From Desulfovibrio sp. (GTDB lineage Bacteria > Desulfobacterota > Desulfovibrionia > Desulfovibrionales > Desulfovibrionaceae): DNA of 64,000 bases. Shown piece after piece: positions 1 to 8,947 of this stretch. Under the pieces are notes generated by a model. It was not told the DNA's origin. It worked only from the letters and a program-made list of their open reading frames with translations, and did no database searches. How positions within the stretch are numbered: position 1 is the first letter of the stretch; each line of letters starts with the position of its first letter. The DNA is taken from NCBI GenBank assembly GCA_017528345.1, contig JAFXOX010000064.1, forward strand, positions 1-64,000. Reading direction: 5' to 3'. The translations under genes and the position numbers were made by a program.

Positions 1-111
1 AAAATTTATATTCGGGCTATTCCCGATACATTCCCGAGAGTATTCCGATGGGTAATAAGTAAATCCGCTTATAATGCCGGTAAACGGGTACTGAAATAGA
101 AATTTGGGCAC

Positions 112-141
112 AAAAAAACCCCTTGAAAAAGGGGTTTTTTT
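112..141 (-). terminator. Rho-independent terminator after tRNA-Leu(UAA)
   Basis: An inverted repeat CCCCTT-GAAA-AAGGGG is flanked by A-runs on the left and a T-run on the right, so it can end transcription in either direction. It lies 8 nt beyond the CCA end of the minus-strand tRNA and most likely terminates the infA/tRNA transcript. Confidence 0.85.
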
Positions 142-149
142 GTCGTTTT

Positions 150-235
150 TGGTACCCAGGGCCGGACTTGAACCGGCACGCTCAGAGAGCGAGGGATTTT
201 AAGTCCCTTATGTCTACCAATTCCATCACCTGGGC
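150..235 (-). tRNA. tRNA-Leu (anticodon UAA)
   Basis: Read on the minus strand, the sequence opens with GCCCAGG and closes with CCTGGGT plus discriminator A and an encoded CCA (150-152). The anticodon stem GGGA/TCCC holds loop CTTAAAA, which gives anticodon UAA. A long variable arm, the TTCAAGTCC T-loop and the class II size of about 86 nt fit tRNA-Leu. The 5' end is only 6 nt after the stop codon of the upstream minus-strand gene, so it is probably processed from a shared transcript. Confidence 0.95.
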
Positions 236-241
236 GTATCT

Positions 242-664
242 TCATGATACTTCGCTCTGAACGTTTTCCTTGGCCTCTTCGGCCCTCCATTCCTTGGCTC
301 CCTTGAGAGGTGTCTGAGGAATGACCAAACTGACTTCCTGCCAGGCATTTTTGTGAAGCCAGTAGACATGGCAGGTATCAAGTCCATGGGAAAGACAGCA
401 GATACGGCCTGAAATTTTCTGGGGAAGAATTTCGGCCAGCTCACAGGCAAGCTTACGAAAAATATAGATCTTATGTCCCTGGCAGCTGCACTGTAGCATC
501 AGTGAGTCACCCATGGGAGTAAAGTCTACATGCTCGGCGCCCGCTCTTTTTAAAAGATCCTCAATAGCGCTAGTCAGGGTCTCTTCGGTATGTAGCAGCT
601 CATCATATGTTAGGCTTTCATCGTAGACAAAATTCCCAAATATTTCACTGCTTGTTTTGTCCAT
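242..664 (-). CDS. Conserved hypothetical protein, about 140 aa
   Basis: I do not recognise this protein. It is acidic and soluble, with no signal peptide or membrane segment. A Cys/His-containing middle (a CSCQGH segment and a CCLSHGLDTCH segment) could bind metal or hold disulfides, but no family motif is visible. The frame continues upstream to a TTG at 676. I chose the ATG at 664 because it is the stronger start codon; neither has a convincing ribosome-binding site. It sits between infA and tRNA-Leu on the same strand, which suggests one transcriptional unit, but this tells nothing about function. Confidence 0.6.
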   Translation of the reverse strand: MDKTSSEIFGNFVYDESLTYDELLHTEETLTSAIEDLLKRAGAEHVDFTPMGDSLMLQCSCQGHKIYIFRKLACELAEILPQKISGRICCLSHGLDTCHVYWLHKNAWQEVSLVIPQTPLKGAKEWRAEEAKENVQSEVS

Positions 665-759
665 TTTTCTATCCAATGAGACGTCTTGTATGGAATTTTT
701 TTATTTTATCATTTTAGAATTTATTGGTATGCTTTTAATTAACGTATCAATATTTTAAT

Positions 760-978
760 CTATTTTACACGATATGTAATACGTCCTCGCGTCAAATCGT
801 AAGGAGAAAGCTCTACTTTAACATGGTCTCCAGGAAGAATACGAATATAAAATTTTCTCATTTTTCCGGAGATATGTGCGAGAACAACGTGCCCGTTTTC
901 AAGCTCAACGCGGAACATGGCATTGGGTAATGCTTCTTGTACTACACCATCGACTTCGATGGATCCTTCCTTTGCCAT
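760..978 (-). CDS. infA: Translation initiation factor IF-1
   Basis: IF-1 is a 72-residue OB-fold (S1-like) protein that binds the 30S A site and, with IF-2 and IF-3, guides selection of initiator tRNA. The sequence starts [11 protein letters not shown] and contains the family segments [22 protein letters not shown] and [14 protein letters not shown] in near-canonical form, at the family's usual length. A good ribosome-binding site (AGGAGG, 5 nt before ATG) confirms the start. It faces the same way as the lgt and moaC genes upstream, with an 85-nt gap between lgt and infA. Identification is secure. Confidence 0.97.
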   Translation of the reverse strand: MAKEGSIEVDGVVQEALPNAMFRVELENGHVVLAHISGKMRKFYIRILPGDHVKVELSPYDLTRGRITYRVK

Positions 979-1063
979 CTGATCCTCCTGAAAAGTTCAG
1001 TCCCTGCTCAGAGCAGGAACAAAAAGTGCTGAAGTGAACTTTTCGCTAAAAAAAGTGTTTCTG

Positions 1064-1867
1064 TCAACCTTCATGGGCCTTATTCGTGGAAAAGTCCTGA
1101 TTTTGGGGTCTGCGAAAAAAAAGATAGAGTCCGATGCAAAATAGGGGCAGGCAGAGAATCTGTCCCATGGTTAGCCAGCCAAAGGCAAGGTAGCCCAGCT
1201 GGGCATCCGGGATGCGAATGAATTCCACTCCAAAGCGAAAAATGGCATAACCAATGGCAAAGAGACCGGAAATTTGTCCTTTGGGACGCGGTTTTTTAGC
1301 GAAAATCCAGAGGATCAAGAAGAGCAATGCTCCTTCAAGAAAGGCCTCGTAGAGTTGGGATGGATGTCTGGGCCACGGACCTGCGCCAGGAAAGACTATG
1401 GCCCAGGGAAGGTCTGTAGTTTTGCCCCAGAGTTCGCCATTAATGAAATTGCCAAGTCTTCCAAAGAAAATGGCCTGGGGTACAAGGGGCGCTACAAAGT
1501 CCGACACCTCGAGAAAGTCTTTGTGGCGTGTTTTGGAAAAGTACCAGAATGCTGCCAGCACACCAAGCAGCCCCCCGTGGAAAGACATGCCGCCATGCCA
1601 GATTTTGAAAATTTCCAGAGGGTCCTGAAGATAGACGGAAAAATCGTAAAAGAGCACATAGCCAATTCTGCCACCAAGGATTACCGCAAGCATGGAAAAG
1701 GTTAAGAGATCATCCACATCGGACGTTACCCAAGCTGGGGACAGACGGCGCGCCCTGTAGCGGCCAAGCAGCCAGCCGAGAACAAAACCGGCGAGATACA
1801 TCAGACCGTACCAGCGCATCTCAAAATTGCCGATGCTGAAGGCTACAGGGGATAGGTTATGGATCAC
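1064..1867 (-). CDS. lgt: Prolipoprotein diacylglyceryl transferase
   Basis: Lgt moves a diacylglyceryl group from phosphatidylglycerol to the lipobox cysteine of prolipoproteins in the inner membrane, the first step in lipoprotein maturation. The 267-residue protein has several membrane helices. It carries the Lgt signature region FFGRLGNFINGELWG, followed by the conserved RHPSQLYEAF segment. The start is GTG at 1867, which overlaps the moaC stop (GTGA, 4 nt), so the two are translationally coupled. The window encodes at least four likely Lgt substrates: Pal, the 2.4 kb and 20.2 kb lipoproteins, and the NlpC/P60 lipoprotein. Confidence 0.96.
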   Translation of the reverse strand: MIHNLSPVAFSIGNFEMRWYGLMYLAGFVLGWLLGRYRARRLSPAWVTSDVDDLLTFSMLAVILGGRIGYVLFYDFSVYLQDPLEIFKIWHGGMSFHGGLLGVLAAFWYFSKTRHKDFLEVSDFVAPLVPQAIFFGRLGNFINGELWGKTTDLPWAIVFPGAGPWPRHPSQLYEAFLEGALLFLILWIFAKKPRPKGQISGLFAIGYAIFRFGVEFIRIPDAQLGYLAFGWLTMGQILCLPLFCIGLYLFFRRPQNQDFSTNKAHEG

Positions 1868-2355
1868 AGCGAAAATCCTTGGGCACAGTATTCACCACTT
1901 CTGCCGCCGTTTTTGTAGAGCAGTCGAATGCCCTCAATGGTGATGTCGCGTTGAACAGCCTTGCACATATCGTAGATGATGGCTGCAGCCACTTCTGCTG
2001 CAACAATAGCCTCCATTTCCACTCCGGTTTCCCCGTTGCACCTTGCTTCACTTTCAATACGGATGCGCGGAGGTTCCTCAAGGACGTCAAAGCGCACATC
2101 GACAAATGTTGTATTCAAGCTGTGACAAAGGGGGATAAGACGGCTTGTGTCCTTAGCTGCCAGAATGCCGCCGACGCGTGCACAGCCGAGGGCGTCTCCC
2201 TTGGGCAGAGCCTGATTTTTAAGCAGATGCAGAGTGTTTTCTGAAAGATGCACATATGCTTCAGCGAGAGCCACGCGTTTTGTTACGGCTTTTTCTCCCA
2301 CATCAACCATAGTGATGCGCCCATCGCGTGTGACATGGGTGAGTTCATTGTCCAT
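1864..2355 (-). CDS. moaC: Cyclic pyranopterin monophosphate synthase MoaC
   Basis: MoaC converts the MoaA product (a cyclic GTP derivative) to cyclic pyranopterin monophosphate, an early step in molybdenum/tungsten cofactor synthesis. Family marks are VDVGEKAVTKRVA near the N-terminus, LIPLCHSL in the middle and the C-terminal MCKAVQRDITI. Length (163 aa) is normal. The 3' end overlaps lgt by 4 nt. The pairing with lgt has no clear functional logic. Moco synthesis fits an anaerobe that uses formate dehydrogenases and similar enzymes. No moaA, moaE or mog is nearby. Confidence 0.95.
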   Translation of the reverse strand: MDNELTHVTRDGRITMVDVGEKAVTKRVALAEAYVHLSENTLHLLKNQALPKGDALGCARVGGILAAKDTSRLIPLCHSLNTTFVDVRFDVLEEPPRIRIESEARCNGETGVEMEAIVAAEVAAAIIYDMCKAVQRDITIEGIRLLYKNGGRSGEYCAQGFSL

Positions 2356-2384
2356 TCACTTTCCCCAGTTTTAAGGTTTGGTTT

Positions 2385-2693
2385 CTATTGCCTGAAAGGG
2401 CTCGCTTCCTTGGGATGTGCGCGATAAGAGGGGTGCTCGGGAGAGATTCCACTGGGTTTGAGCGCATTATTCATCAGAGATTGGCGCAGTACCATGGTAT
2501 CCATAGTATTGTTTAGATAGAGCATTTTTTGGTTGCTATCTGTGCCGTAGACCGGATAGCGCATCTGCTCAGCCGCAGAGACGCTGGTGCGAATGGGTTC
2601 CTCCTCATCCTGCGAATGCCCGATATCTTTTGGCCCGCAGGCGGAAAGCAGCAGACACAGGGCAAGGAGACCTCGTGTTAGGTGCTTTGACAT
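2385..2693 (-). CDS. Small predicted lipoprotein
   Basis: A 102-residue protein begins MSKHLTRGLLALCLLLSACG. This is a typical lipoprotein signal peptide with a lipobox ending in LSAC, so the mature protein would start at the cysteine near residue 20. The mature part is short and polar with no recognised domain. The open frame reaches 2780, but the ATG at 2693 places the signal peptide at the N-terminus and is the better start. It lies upstream of moaC and lgt on the same strand, so Lgt may share its operon with this substrate. Function unknown. Confidence 0.7.
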   Translation of the reverse strand: MSKHLTRGLLALCLLLSACGPKDIGHSQDEEEPIRTSVSAAEQMRYPVYGTDSNQKMLYLNNTMDTMVLRQSLMNNALKPSGISPEHPSYRAHPKEASPFRQ

Positions 2694-2802
2694 AATGGGT
2701 CGCTCACGTTTGAAGGAAAAAGTAAGAGTGTCGGCACCTTGGCAGAAGGAACAGCTCTTTGTCAATATCAAGCGCTGCACTTTTGCCGACGCAATGAAGG
2801 GC

Positions 2803-2831
2803 TTGCAAGCTCAATCAGAAGCAGGTAAAAT
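2803..2831 (+). promoter_or_regulatory. Probable sigma70-type promoter of psd-pssA-leu genes
   Basis: TTGCAA (2803-2808) and TAAAAT (2826-2831) are separated by 17 bp, a good match to -35 and -10 elements. Transcription would start near 2838, which leaves a leader of about 40 nt before psd. Based on consensus matching only. Confidence 0.5.
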
Positions 2832-2877
2832 TGAACTTTTAGACACACTTTTTGCGGGGCTAGACAAAGGAGTTCAC

Positions 2878-3519
2878 ATGATTACACCCAACGCCGGAAT
2901 CGCACCCGAAGGCAAACCTTTTATTTTTATAACAGCCTTTGCGGCTTTGATCTTTGCGTTAGTCAAGCTGCCCTGTCTTGCGTTGATAAGCCTTTTGCTC
3001 TGCATCTTCACATTGCAGTTTTTTCGCGATCCTGAACGTGTTGTGCCAGCCGAGGAAAATGTGGCTGTCAGTCCGGCTGATGGACGGATTCTGCATGTCT
3101 CGACCCGCAAAGATCCCTTTGACGGAGAAGAGCGCTGTTGCATCAGTATTTTCATGAATGTCTTTAATGTCCATGTCAATCGTGTACCCGTGGATTGTCG
3201 GGTCGTGGATATGAAGTATTTTCCCGGTACCTTTGTCAATGCCTCTTTAGACAAAGCTTCGGAGAACAATGAGCGCTGCGCCTGGAAACTTGAGGAAAAT
3301 TCTGGGGAGATCTGGTCCATGGTTCAGATTGCAGGCCTCATTGCCCGCAGAATTGTCTGCCGGGCAGGTCGTGGCGATTATCTTGGCCGCGGTGAGCGCT
3401 GCGGCATTATCCGTTTTGGTTCGCGAGTTGATCTGTATTTGCCGGCTAACTACAGGGCGACTGTCCAGGTGGGCGAGCATGTTGTGGCTGGCCTGAGCAT
3501 TCTTGCCAGAAAGTCCTAG
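2878..3519 (+). CDS. psd: Phosphatidylserine decarboxylase proenzyme
   Basis: Psd decarboxylates phosphatidylserine to phosphatidylethanolamine at the inner membrane using a pyruvoyl cofactor made by self-cleavage. The 213-residue length and the arrangement (short hydrophobic N-terminus with two membrane segments, then ISIFMNVFNVHVNR and late RIVCRAGRGD) match the short Psd type. The C-terminal IIRFGSRVDLY holds the Gly-Ser at which the chain cleaves. ATG at 2878 has a strong ribosome-binding site (AAAGGAG); the frame is open further upstream but without support. It is followed by pssA, which makes its substrate, so the two form one phospholipid branch. Confidence 0.95.
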   Translation: MITPNAGIAPEGKPFIFITAFAALIFALVKLPCLALISLLLCIFTLQFFRDPERVVPAEENVAVSPADGRILHVSTRKDPFDGEERCCISIFMNVFNVHVNRVPVDCRVVDMKYFPGTFVNASLDKASENNERCAWKLEENSGEIWSMVQIAGLIARRIVCRAGRGDYLGRGERCGIIRFGSRVDLYLPANYRATVQVGEHVVAGLSILARKS

Positions 3520-3555
3520 TCAAACTTTTTATCAACGGCCACTGAAAACGATACT

Positions 3556-3593
3556 GGAGGCGGCTTCCCTAGGGGATAGCCGAATAATAATTG
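3556..3593 (+). promoter_or_regulatory. Structured leader (GGAGG-hairpin-start) before pssA, divergent copy
   Basis: GGAGG (3556-3560) directly abuts a stem of CGGCT (3561-3565) with AGCCG (3578-3582); an inner CCC/GGG pairing closes the loop. After the stem come 11 A/T-rich nucleotides without any Shine-Dalgarno, then the ATG at 3594. The layout matches the leaders of tolB, the 19.3 kb gene and ilvC, but the stem sequence differs while pairing is kept. It lacks the internal loop of the other three, so it is the weakest member. Confidence 0.45.
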
Positions 3594-4358
3594 ATGAGCA
3601 AAGAAGAACGCAAAGCGCGTAGAAGTGCCTATCTTCTTCCCAATCTGATTACGACGCTGAGTATGTTTCTGGGCTTTTTGTCCATGGTCTGGTCAGTTCA
3701 GGGGCGGTTTGAAGATGCCTGCATAGCCATTCTTCTTTCTGCCCTGTTGGACGGTCTGGACGGCAAGGTCGCCCGTCTGACGCATACCGCCAGTGAATTT
3801 GGCGTGCAGTATGACTCCCTGGCTGATGCCGTTGCTTTCGGTATAGCGCCAGCTATGCTCTTTTTGCAGTGGCAGCTTCTGCATTTTGGCAACATCGGTG
3901 TTGCCGTAGCCTTTATTTATGCAGCTTGCGGTGTCCTTCGCCTAGCCCGTTTCAATATCAGCAGCTCAGTAGCCAGCAAACGATTTTTTATTGGCCTGCC
4001 CATTCCCGCTGGAGGCTGCACTCTGGTTACCTTCTTGTTCTTCGCTCAGAAGCTACCTGAGATGTTTGGAGTTTGTATCCCCTGGCTTGCCCTTTTTTTT
4101 GCGGTTTTTGTGGGTATTCTTATGGTCAGTCGGGTGCGCTACTTTTCTTTTAAGGAATACGATTTCATTCGTGCCCACCCGGTACGCTGCCTTGTGGCCT
4201 TTTTCTTTCTTTTAGGTCTGCTTTTTTCCTATCCTAGGATTTTTGGTTTTATTTTCTGTCTGATCTATATTGCAGGCGGTTTGATCTATACCTATATTCT
4301 GCTGCCACGCCGGGACCGTCAGCTGATGCGGGCATTTACCCCAGGCAGGAGCAAATAA
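3594..4358 (+). CDS. pssA: CDP-diacylglycerol--serine O-phosphatidyltransferase
   Basis: PssA condenses CDP-diacylglycerol with serine to give phosphatidylserine, which the upstream psd product decarboxylates. The protein (254 aa) is strongly hydrophobic with several membrane helices. It carries the CDP-alcohol phosphotransferase motif, visible as DGLDGKVARLTHTASEFGVQYDSLAD (shown here in two parts: DGLDGKVAR and EFGVQYDSLAD). A TTG lies 3 nt before the ATG; I chose the ATG. Neither has a nearby Shine-Dalgarno, but a GGAGG-hairpin leader precedes it. Part of the psd-pssA-leuACDB run. Confidence 0.94.
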   Translation: MSKEERKARRSAYLLPNLITTLSMFLGFLSMVWSVQGRFEDACIAILLSALLDGLDGKVARLTHTASEFGVQYDSLADAVAFGIAPAMLFLQWQLLHFGNIGVAVAFIYAACGVLRLARFNISSSVASKRFFIGLPIPAGGCTLVTFLFFAQKLPEMFGVCIPWLALFFAVFVGILMVSRVRYFSFKEYDFIRAHPVRCLVAFFFLLGLLFSYPRIFGFIFCLIYIAGGLIYTYILLPRRDRQLMRAFTPGRSK

Positions 4359-4401
4359 GAGGCTTTGGCCGTTTCCCCACGTTTTTTTTTGAGAGGATAT
4401 T

Positions 4402-5955
4402 ATGTCAGATCGTGTTTATTTTTTTGATACCACCTTGCGCGATGGAGAACAGTCCCCTGGCGCTACCATGAATTTTCAAGAGAAACTGCGTCTCGCCCAT
4501 CAATTGGAAATTCTTGGCTGTGACATTATTGAGGCGGGGTTTCCTGCCTCGAGTCCTGGCGACTTTTCTTCTGTGGAGGCCATTGCTAAACAGGCAGGAT
4601 CTTCCATCCAGATAGCTGGTCTGGCCCGCTGTGTGGCTACGGATATCGACCGCTGCTGGGATGCGGTCAAAGCGGCCAAAAATCCCCGTATTCATGTTTT
4701 TATTTCCACGTCACCCCTGCATATGCAGTACAAGCTCAAGAAAAGTCCTGATCAGGTGGTGGAGATGGCCGTGGCAGCCGTTAAACGCTGTGCCAGTTAT
4801 ACCAGTAATGTCGAATTTTCCTGCGAAGATTTTTCTCGATCTGAGAAAGATTTTCTTTGTCGCATTGTGGGTGCAGCCATTGAAGCGGGCGCTACAACCA
4901 TTAATCTCCCTGATACTGTTGGCTATGCGCAGCCAGCCGAATTTGCCTCACTTGTGGACTATGTTATCAAAAATACCAAGGGCAGTGAAAAAGTTATCTA
5001 TAGCGTGCACTGCCATGATGATCTCGGACAGGGCGTGGCCAATACCCTGGCTGCCCTGCGCGTGGGCGTGCGGCAGGCGGAAGTCACTTTGAGCGGTATC
5101 GGTGAGCGTGCCGGCAATGCTGCGCTTGAGGAAGTTGTCATGGCTTTGCAGGTCAGAAAGGATTTCTATGGCCTTGAACATGGTATCAAAAGTGAGCAGC
5201 TCTACCCGTCCTGCCGTCTTTTGTCCATGATCATAGGTCAGCCCATTCCGTTGAACAAGGCCATTACCGGAGCTAACGCCTTTGCCCATGAAAGCGGCAT
5301 TCATCAGGACGGCATGCTCAAGAACCGTGAAACGTATGAGATCATGACACCGCAATCCGTGGGTCGTAAATCCACGCATCTGATTATTGGCAAGCACAGC
5401 GGCCGCAATGCCGTGCATCAGAAATTTGAGAGCTTAGGCTACAGTCTAAACGAAGAACAGCTCAACAGCATTTTTGAAGCGGTCAAAAATCTGGCCGATC
5501 GCAAAAAAACCATACATGACGATGATCTTATGGCTCTTGTGCAGCAGGAAATTTACCGCATTCCTGATCGTATTCGTCTGCATCACGTCAGTGTGCAGAG
5601 CTCGGATGCCGGTGGAGTTCCCCCTGTAGCTGCCGTACTCATGGATGTGGATGGCATAGAAAAGAGCGGTGCCGGTTTTGGTGCAGGACCAGTGGATGCC
5701 TTGTTCAATGTGATCAGCGATCTTTGCGGCAGAACACCTGATCTTGAGCAATACGCTATCAATGCCATTACCGGTGGTACAGATGCTCTGGGTGAAGTGA
5801 CTGTGCGCATCCGTGAAAAAGGCTTTTCCGCTATTGGCAGAGGCACGCATCCCGACATTTTTGTGGCCAGTGCACGCGCGTATGTTGATGCTTTGAATAA
5901 TCTCGCCAAGCGTGAAGAAGAGGGCGAGCGGATCCACAGTCAGCTTCCTGCCTAA
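4402..5955 (+). CDS. leuA: 2-isopropylmalate synthase
   Basis: LeuA condenses acetyl-CoA with 2-oxoisovalerate, the committed step of leucine synthesis. The 517-residue protein opens with the HMGL-like TIM-barrel motif DTTLRDGEQSPGATM and has the metal-binding HCHDDLGQGVAN segment. Its C-terminal regulatory domain (from about residue 390) contains SDAGGVPPVAAVL and ends in TDALGEVTVRIREKG, the leucine-sensing LeuA dimer domain. Length is that of bacterial long-form LeuA. Ribosome-binding site GAGAGGAT precedes the ATG. The next gene, leuC, starts 23 nt downstream. Confidence 0.97.
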   Translation: MSDRVYFFDTTLRDGEQSPGATMNFQEKLRLAHQLEILGCDIIEAGFPASSPGDFSSVEAIAKQAGSSIQIAGLARCVATDIDRCWDAVKAAKNPRIHVFISTSPLHMQYKLKKSPDQVVEMAVAAVKRCASYTSNVEFSCEDFSRSEKDFLCRIVGAAIEAGATTINLPDTVGYAQPAEFASLVDYVIKNTKGSEKVIYSVHCHDDLGQGVANTLAALRVGVRQAEVTLSGIGERAGNAALEEVVMALQVRKDFYGLEHGIKSEQLYPSCRLLSMIIGQPIPLNKAITGANAFAHESGIHQDGMLKNRETYEIMTPQSVGRKSTHLIIGKHSGRNAVHQKFESLGYSLNEEQLNSIFEAVKNLADRKKTIHDDDLMALVQQEIYRIPDRIRLHHVSVQSSDAGGVPPVAAVLMDVDGIEKSGAGFGAGPVDALFNVISDLCGRTPDLEQYAINAITGGTDALGEVTVRIREKGFSAIGRGTHPDIFVASARAYVDALNNLAKREEEGERIHSQLPA

Positions 5956-5978
5956 GGGCATAGCGAGGAGAAAACACT

Positions 5979-7241
5979 ATGCAACAGACATTGGCGCAGA
6001 AACTTCTGCAACGGCATAGCAAAGAGGAAATCACAGGTGATGGACAGATTGTGCAATGCCGGGTCTCCATGGTGCTTGCCAATGACATCACAGGACCTTT
6101 GGCCATTAAATCTTTCCGTGGCATGGGAGCAACGAAGGTCTTTGATCGCAATAAAATTGCCCTTGTCATGGACCATTTTACTCCGCAAAAAGACATTGAT
6201 TCCGCAAATCAGGTGCTTATCAGCCGAGCCTTTGCCAGTGAGCAGGGCTTAACCCACTATTACGAGGGTGGTAATTGTGGCGTTGAGCATACGCTCTTGC
6301 CAGAACAAGGCTTGGTCGGTCCCGGCGATCTCGTGGTTGGCGCTGACAGCCATACCTGCACCTATGGTGGAATAGCTGCGTTTGCAACGGGCATGGGTTC
6401 GACGGATATTGCCGCAGCCATGGCTCTGGGCGAAACCTGGCTGAAAGTACCGCCGACCATCAGAGTCGAGTTTTCGGGTACAGTGCATCCGCATGTGCGG
6501 GCCAAGGACCTGATGCTCATGCTTATCGGGACCATTGGCGTGGACGGGGCTCTTTACAAGGCTCTAGAATTTGGTGGTAGCATCATTGACAATCTTGGTG
6601 TGGAAGGGCGTTTGACCATGGCCAATATGGCCATTGAAGCCGGTGCCAAGGCCGGTCTTTTTGCCAGCGACGACCAGACCAGGGCCTATTGTGCTGAACA
6701 TGGTGGCAATAAGCCATTTGAGGAAATTCGAGCAGATGCCAATGCCAGCTATGAGCGTGTCGTGCGCATTGATCTTTCTGGAAGGGGCCCTGTGGTCGCC
6801 TGCCCCCATTTACCCGGCAATGTGAAGAGCGTCAAAGAATTGGGTCATTTGCCGGTACAGCAGGTGGTCATAGGTTCATGTACCAATGGCCGCATCAGCG
6901 ACATGCGTGATGCAGCAGCAATTCTGCGCGGCCGCAAGGTCAAGCAGACGGTGCGCTGCATTATTCTGCCTTCAACGCCGACAGTCTGGAAGCAATGCCT
7001 CAAGGAAGGCCTGATGGAGGTCTTTATGGAGGCCGGCTGCATTGTTGGACCGTGTACCTGTGGTCCATGTCTTGGTGGTCATATGGGTATTTTAGCTGAC
7101 GGCGAACGGGCTGTAACGACAACCAACCGTAATTTCAAGGGTCGCATGGGCAGCCTGTCCAGTGAAGTCTACCTGGCAAGTCCCGTGGTGGCCGCCGCAA
7201 GCGCAGTGGTCGGGGAAATTGCTGATCCTGAGCTTCTCTAG
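5979..7241 (+). CDS. leuC: 3-isopropylmalate dehydratase large subunit
   Basis: LeuC carries the [4Fe-4S] cluster of isopropylmalate isomerase and works with LeuD. At 420 residues it belongs to the shorter LeuC/HacA type rather than the longer enterobacterial form. Cluster-binding cysteines are visible in VIGSCTNGR and in [17 protein letters not shown]; the aconitase-type [11 protein letters not shown] segment is also present. ATG at 5979 follows a GCGAGGAG ribosome-binding site. leuD begins 20 nt later. Homoaconitase-like substrate use cannot be excluded from sequence, but the leu operon context makes the assignment firm. Confidence 0.96.
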   Translation: MQQTLAQKLLQRHSKEEITGDGQIVQCRVSMVLANDITGPLAIKSFRGMGATKVFDRNKIALVMDHFTPQKDIDSANQVLISRAFASEQGLTHYYEGGNCGVEHTLLPEQGLVGPGDLVVGADSHTCTYGGIAAFATGMGSTDIAAAMALGETWLKVPPTIRVEFSGTVHPHVRAKDLMLMLIGTIGVDGALYKALEFGGSIIDNLGVEGRLTMANMAIEAGAKAGLFASDDQTRAYCAEHGGNKPFEEIRADANASYERVVRIDLSGRGPVVACPHLPGNVKSVKELGHLPVQQVVIGSCTNGRISDMRDAAAILRGRKVKQTVRCIILPSTPTVWKQCLKEGLMEVFMEAGCIVGPCTCGPCLGGHMGILADGERAVTTTNRNFKGRMGSLSSEVYLASPVVAAASAVVGEIADPELL

Positions 7242-7261
7242 CCGCCTGCAGGAGGAATATC

Positions 7262-7762
7262 GTGATCTACAAAGGAAAGGTTCATAAGGTCGGAGAGCAT
7301 ATCGATACCGATGCCATTATTCCTGCTCGTTTTCTTGTGACCAGTGATCCTGAAAAACTGGGCAAAAACTGTATGGCTGGCATTGAACCCGATTGGGTGA
7401 GGAGAGTGCATAAAGGGGATATCCTTGTAGCAGGCCGCAATTTTGGTTGCGGCTCTTCGCGCGAGCATGCTCCGATTGCCATCCTTGGGGCAGGTATGCC
7501 ACTGGTTATCGGCCATAGCTTTGCGCGTATTTTTTACAGAAATGCCTTTAATATGGGGCTTCCCCTGCTAGAGGTCGGCGATCAGGTGGATCAGATTGGA
7601 GACGGTGACGAGCTTGAAGTGGATATGGAAAAAGGTATTATCCGCAATCTGACACGCCAAAGCGAAATGCAGTTTCCGCCCATGCCTGCGTCTATGACGG
7701 CCATCTTGGACAAGGGTGGTTTGGTGGGTTATGTCAAAGACCGTCTGTCCAAGGAACAGTAA
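7262..7762 (+). CDS. leuD: 3-isopropylmalate dehydratase small subunit
   Basis: LeuD is the swivelling small subunit that completes the isomerase active site with LeuC. The 166-residue protein contains the family motif [17 protein letters not shown] around residue 60 and the start segment [20 protein letters not shown]. It starts at GTG with a strong AGGAGGA ribosome-binding site. The short length pairs with the short LeuC type. leuB begins only 3 nt after its stop, so the two are probably translationally coupled. Confidence 0.96.
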   Translation: MIYKGKVHKVGEHIDTDAIIPARFLVTSDPEKLGKNCMAGIEPDWVRRVHKGDILVAGRNFGCGSSREHAPIAILGAGMPLVIGHSFARIFYRNAFNMGLPLLEVGDQVDQIGDGDELEVDMEKGIIRNLTRQSEMQFPPMPASMTAILDKGGLVGYVKDRLSKEQ

Positions 7763-7765
7763 GCA

Positions 7766-8839
7766 ATGGAAAAAACAATCTGCCTTTTACCGGGTGATGG
7801 CATTGGTCCAGAAATCCTTGATCAGGGTGCCTTGGTCATGGATGCTGCCGTGAAAAAAAATGGGCATACCTTTCATTATACCAAGGGGTTGATCGGTGGT
7901 GCAGCCATTGATGCAACAGGTTCGTCTTTGCCCGAGGAGACGATTGCAGCCTGTAAAGCTTCGGATGCAGTTTTTTTAGCAGCCGTGGGTGGCCCCAAAT
8001 GGGACAATTTGGCTCCGGAAAAACGTCCAGAGCGGGGACTGTTGGCCATTCGCCGGGAACTTGGTCTTTTTGCCAATCTGCGACCTGCTATGCTTTTGCC
8101 AGAACTGGCCGGAGCCTGTCTGTTGAGGCCCGATATTGCTCAAAAAGGCCTTGATCTGATTGTTGTGCGTGAGCTTACAGGCGATATTTATTTCGGTGAA
8201 CCGCGTGGCCTTGAGAAGCAGGATGGCAGTCGCGTAGGCTTCAATACCATGATCTACAGTGAAGAGGAGATTGTCCGCATTGCCCATGTTGCTTTTAAAA
8301 CAGCTAGACAACGACGCCGCAAAGTCTGCTCAGTGGACAAAAGCAATGTGTTGGAAACCTCGCGTCTTTGGAAAGAAGTGGTCACAGAGGTGCATAAAGA
8401 GTATGCCGACGTAGAGCTGAGCCATCTTTATGTGGACAATGCAGCTATGCAGCTTGTGCGTGATCCCTCGCAATTTGATGTGATTCTCACTGGCAACATT
8501 TTTGGCGATATTCTCTCCGATGAAGCCTCTGTGATTACAGGTTCTCTGGGAATGCTGCCCTCGGCTTCCATGGGAGCTCAGGGTCCTGGCCTTTTTGAAC
8601 CGGTACATGGTTCAGCGCCAGATATTGCCGGGCAGGACAAGGCCAATCCTCTTGCCACCATTCTCTCGGCTGCCATGCTGCTGAGACTAGGACTGCATAT
8701 GCCAGAGGAAGCAGCGATGATTGAGAAAGCTGTGGATAAGACTCTGGCCGATGGCTACCGCACAGGCGATATCATGGAAGCGGGAAAAAAGGCTGTGGGC
8801 TGTCAAGAAATGGGCAAACTTGTGGTGGAACGTCTATAA
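7766..8839 (+). CDS. leuB: 3-isopropylmalate dehydrogenase
   Basis: LeuB oxidises and decarboxylates 3-isopropylmalate with NAD to give 2-oxoisocaproate, the leucine precursor. The 357-residue protein starts with [11 protein letters not shown]. It has the LeuB signature [15 protein letters not shown], and its metal and NAD regions appear as [13 protein letters not shown] and [18 protein letters not shown]. The ribosome-binding site lies inside the end of leuD. It closes the leucine cluster; no clear terminator follows. Confidence 0.97.
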   Translation: MEKTICLLPGDGIGPEILDQGALVMDAAVKKNGHTFHYTKGLIGGAAIDATGSSLPEETIAACKASDAVFLAAVGGPKWDNLAPEKRPERGLLAIRRELGLFANLRPAMLLPELAGACLLRPDIAQKGLDLIVVRELTGDIYFGEPRGLEKQDGSRVGFNTMIYSEEEIVRIAHVAFKTARQRRRKVCSVDKSNVLETSRLWKEVVTEVHKEYADVELSHLYVDNAAMQLVRDPSQFDVILTGNIFGDILSDEASVITGSLGMLPSASMGAQGPGLFEPVHGSAPDIAGQDKANPLATILSAAMLLRLGLHMPEEAAMIEKAVDKTLADGYRTGDIMEAGKKAVGCQEMGKLVVERL

Positions 8840-8947
8840 CCCTATCCACAAAATGTCTCCCACCTCTTCAGACGGTGAGGCAAATTGCGTTGTCTTTTTT
8901 TCTCCTGAATCAGGAATCCTCTCCACCTTTCTGGCAGGGACCTTTAC

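Noticed and set aside
1274-1705. A 143-codon plus-strand open frame antisense to lgt
   Set aside because: The minus strand encodes a full, well-matched Lgt; the antisense frame has no family features and no ribosome-binding site.
2587-2877. An N-terminal extension of psd
   Set aside because: The extension is antisense to a lipoprotein gene, and the ATG at 2878 has a strong ribosome-binding site and the family length.
8840-8947. A terminator after leuB
   Set aside because: Only short complementary stretches and a T-run near 8893 are visible; no adequate stem precedes it.
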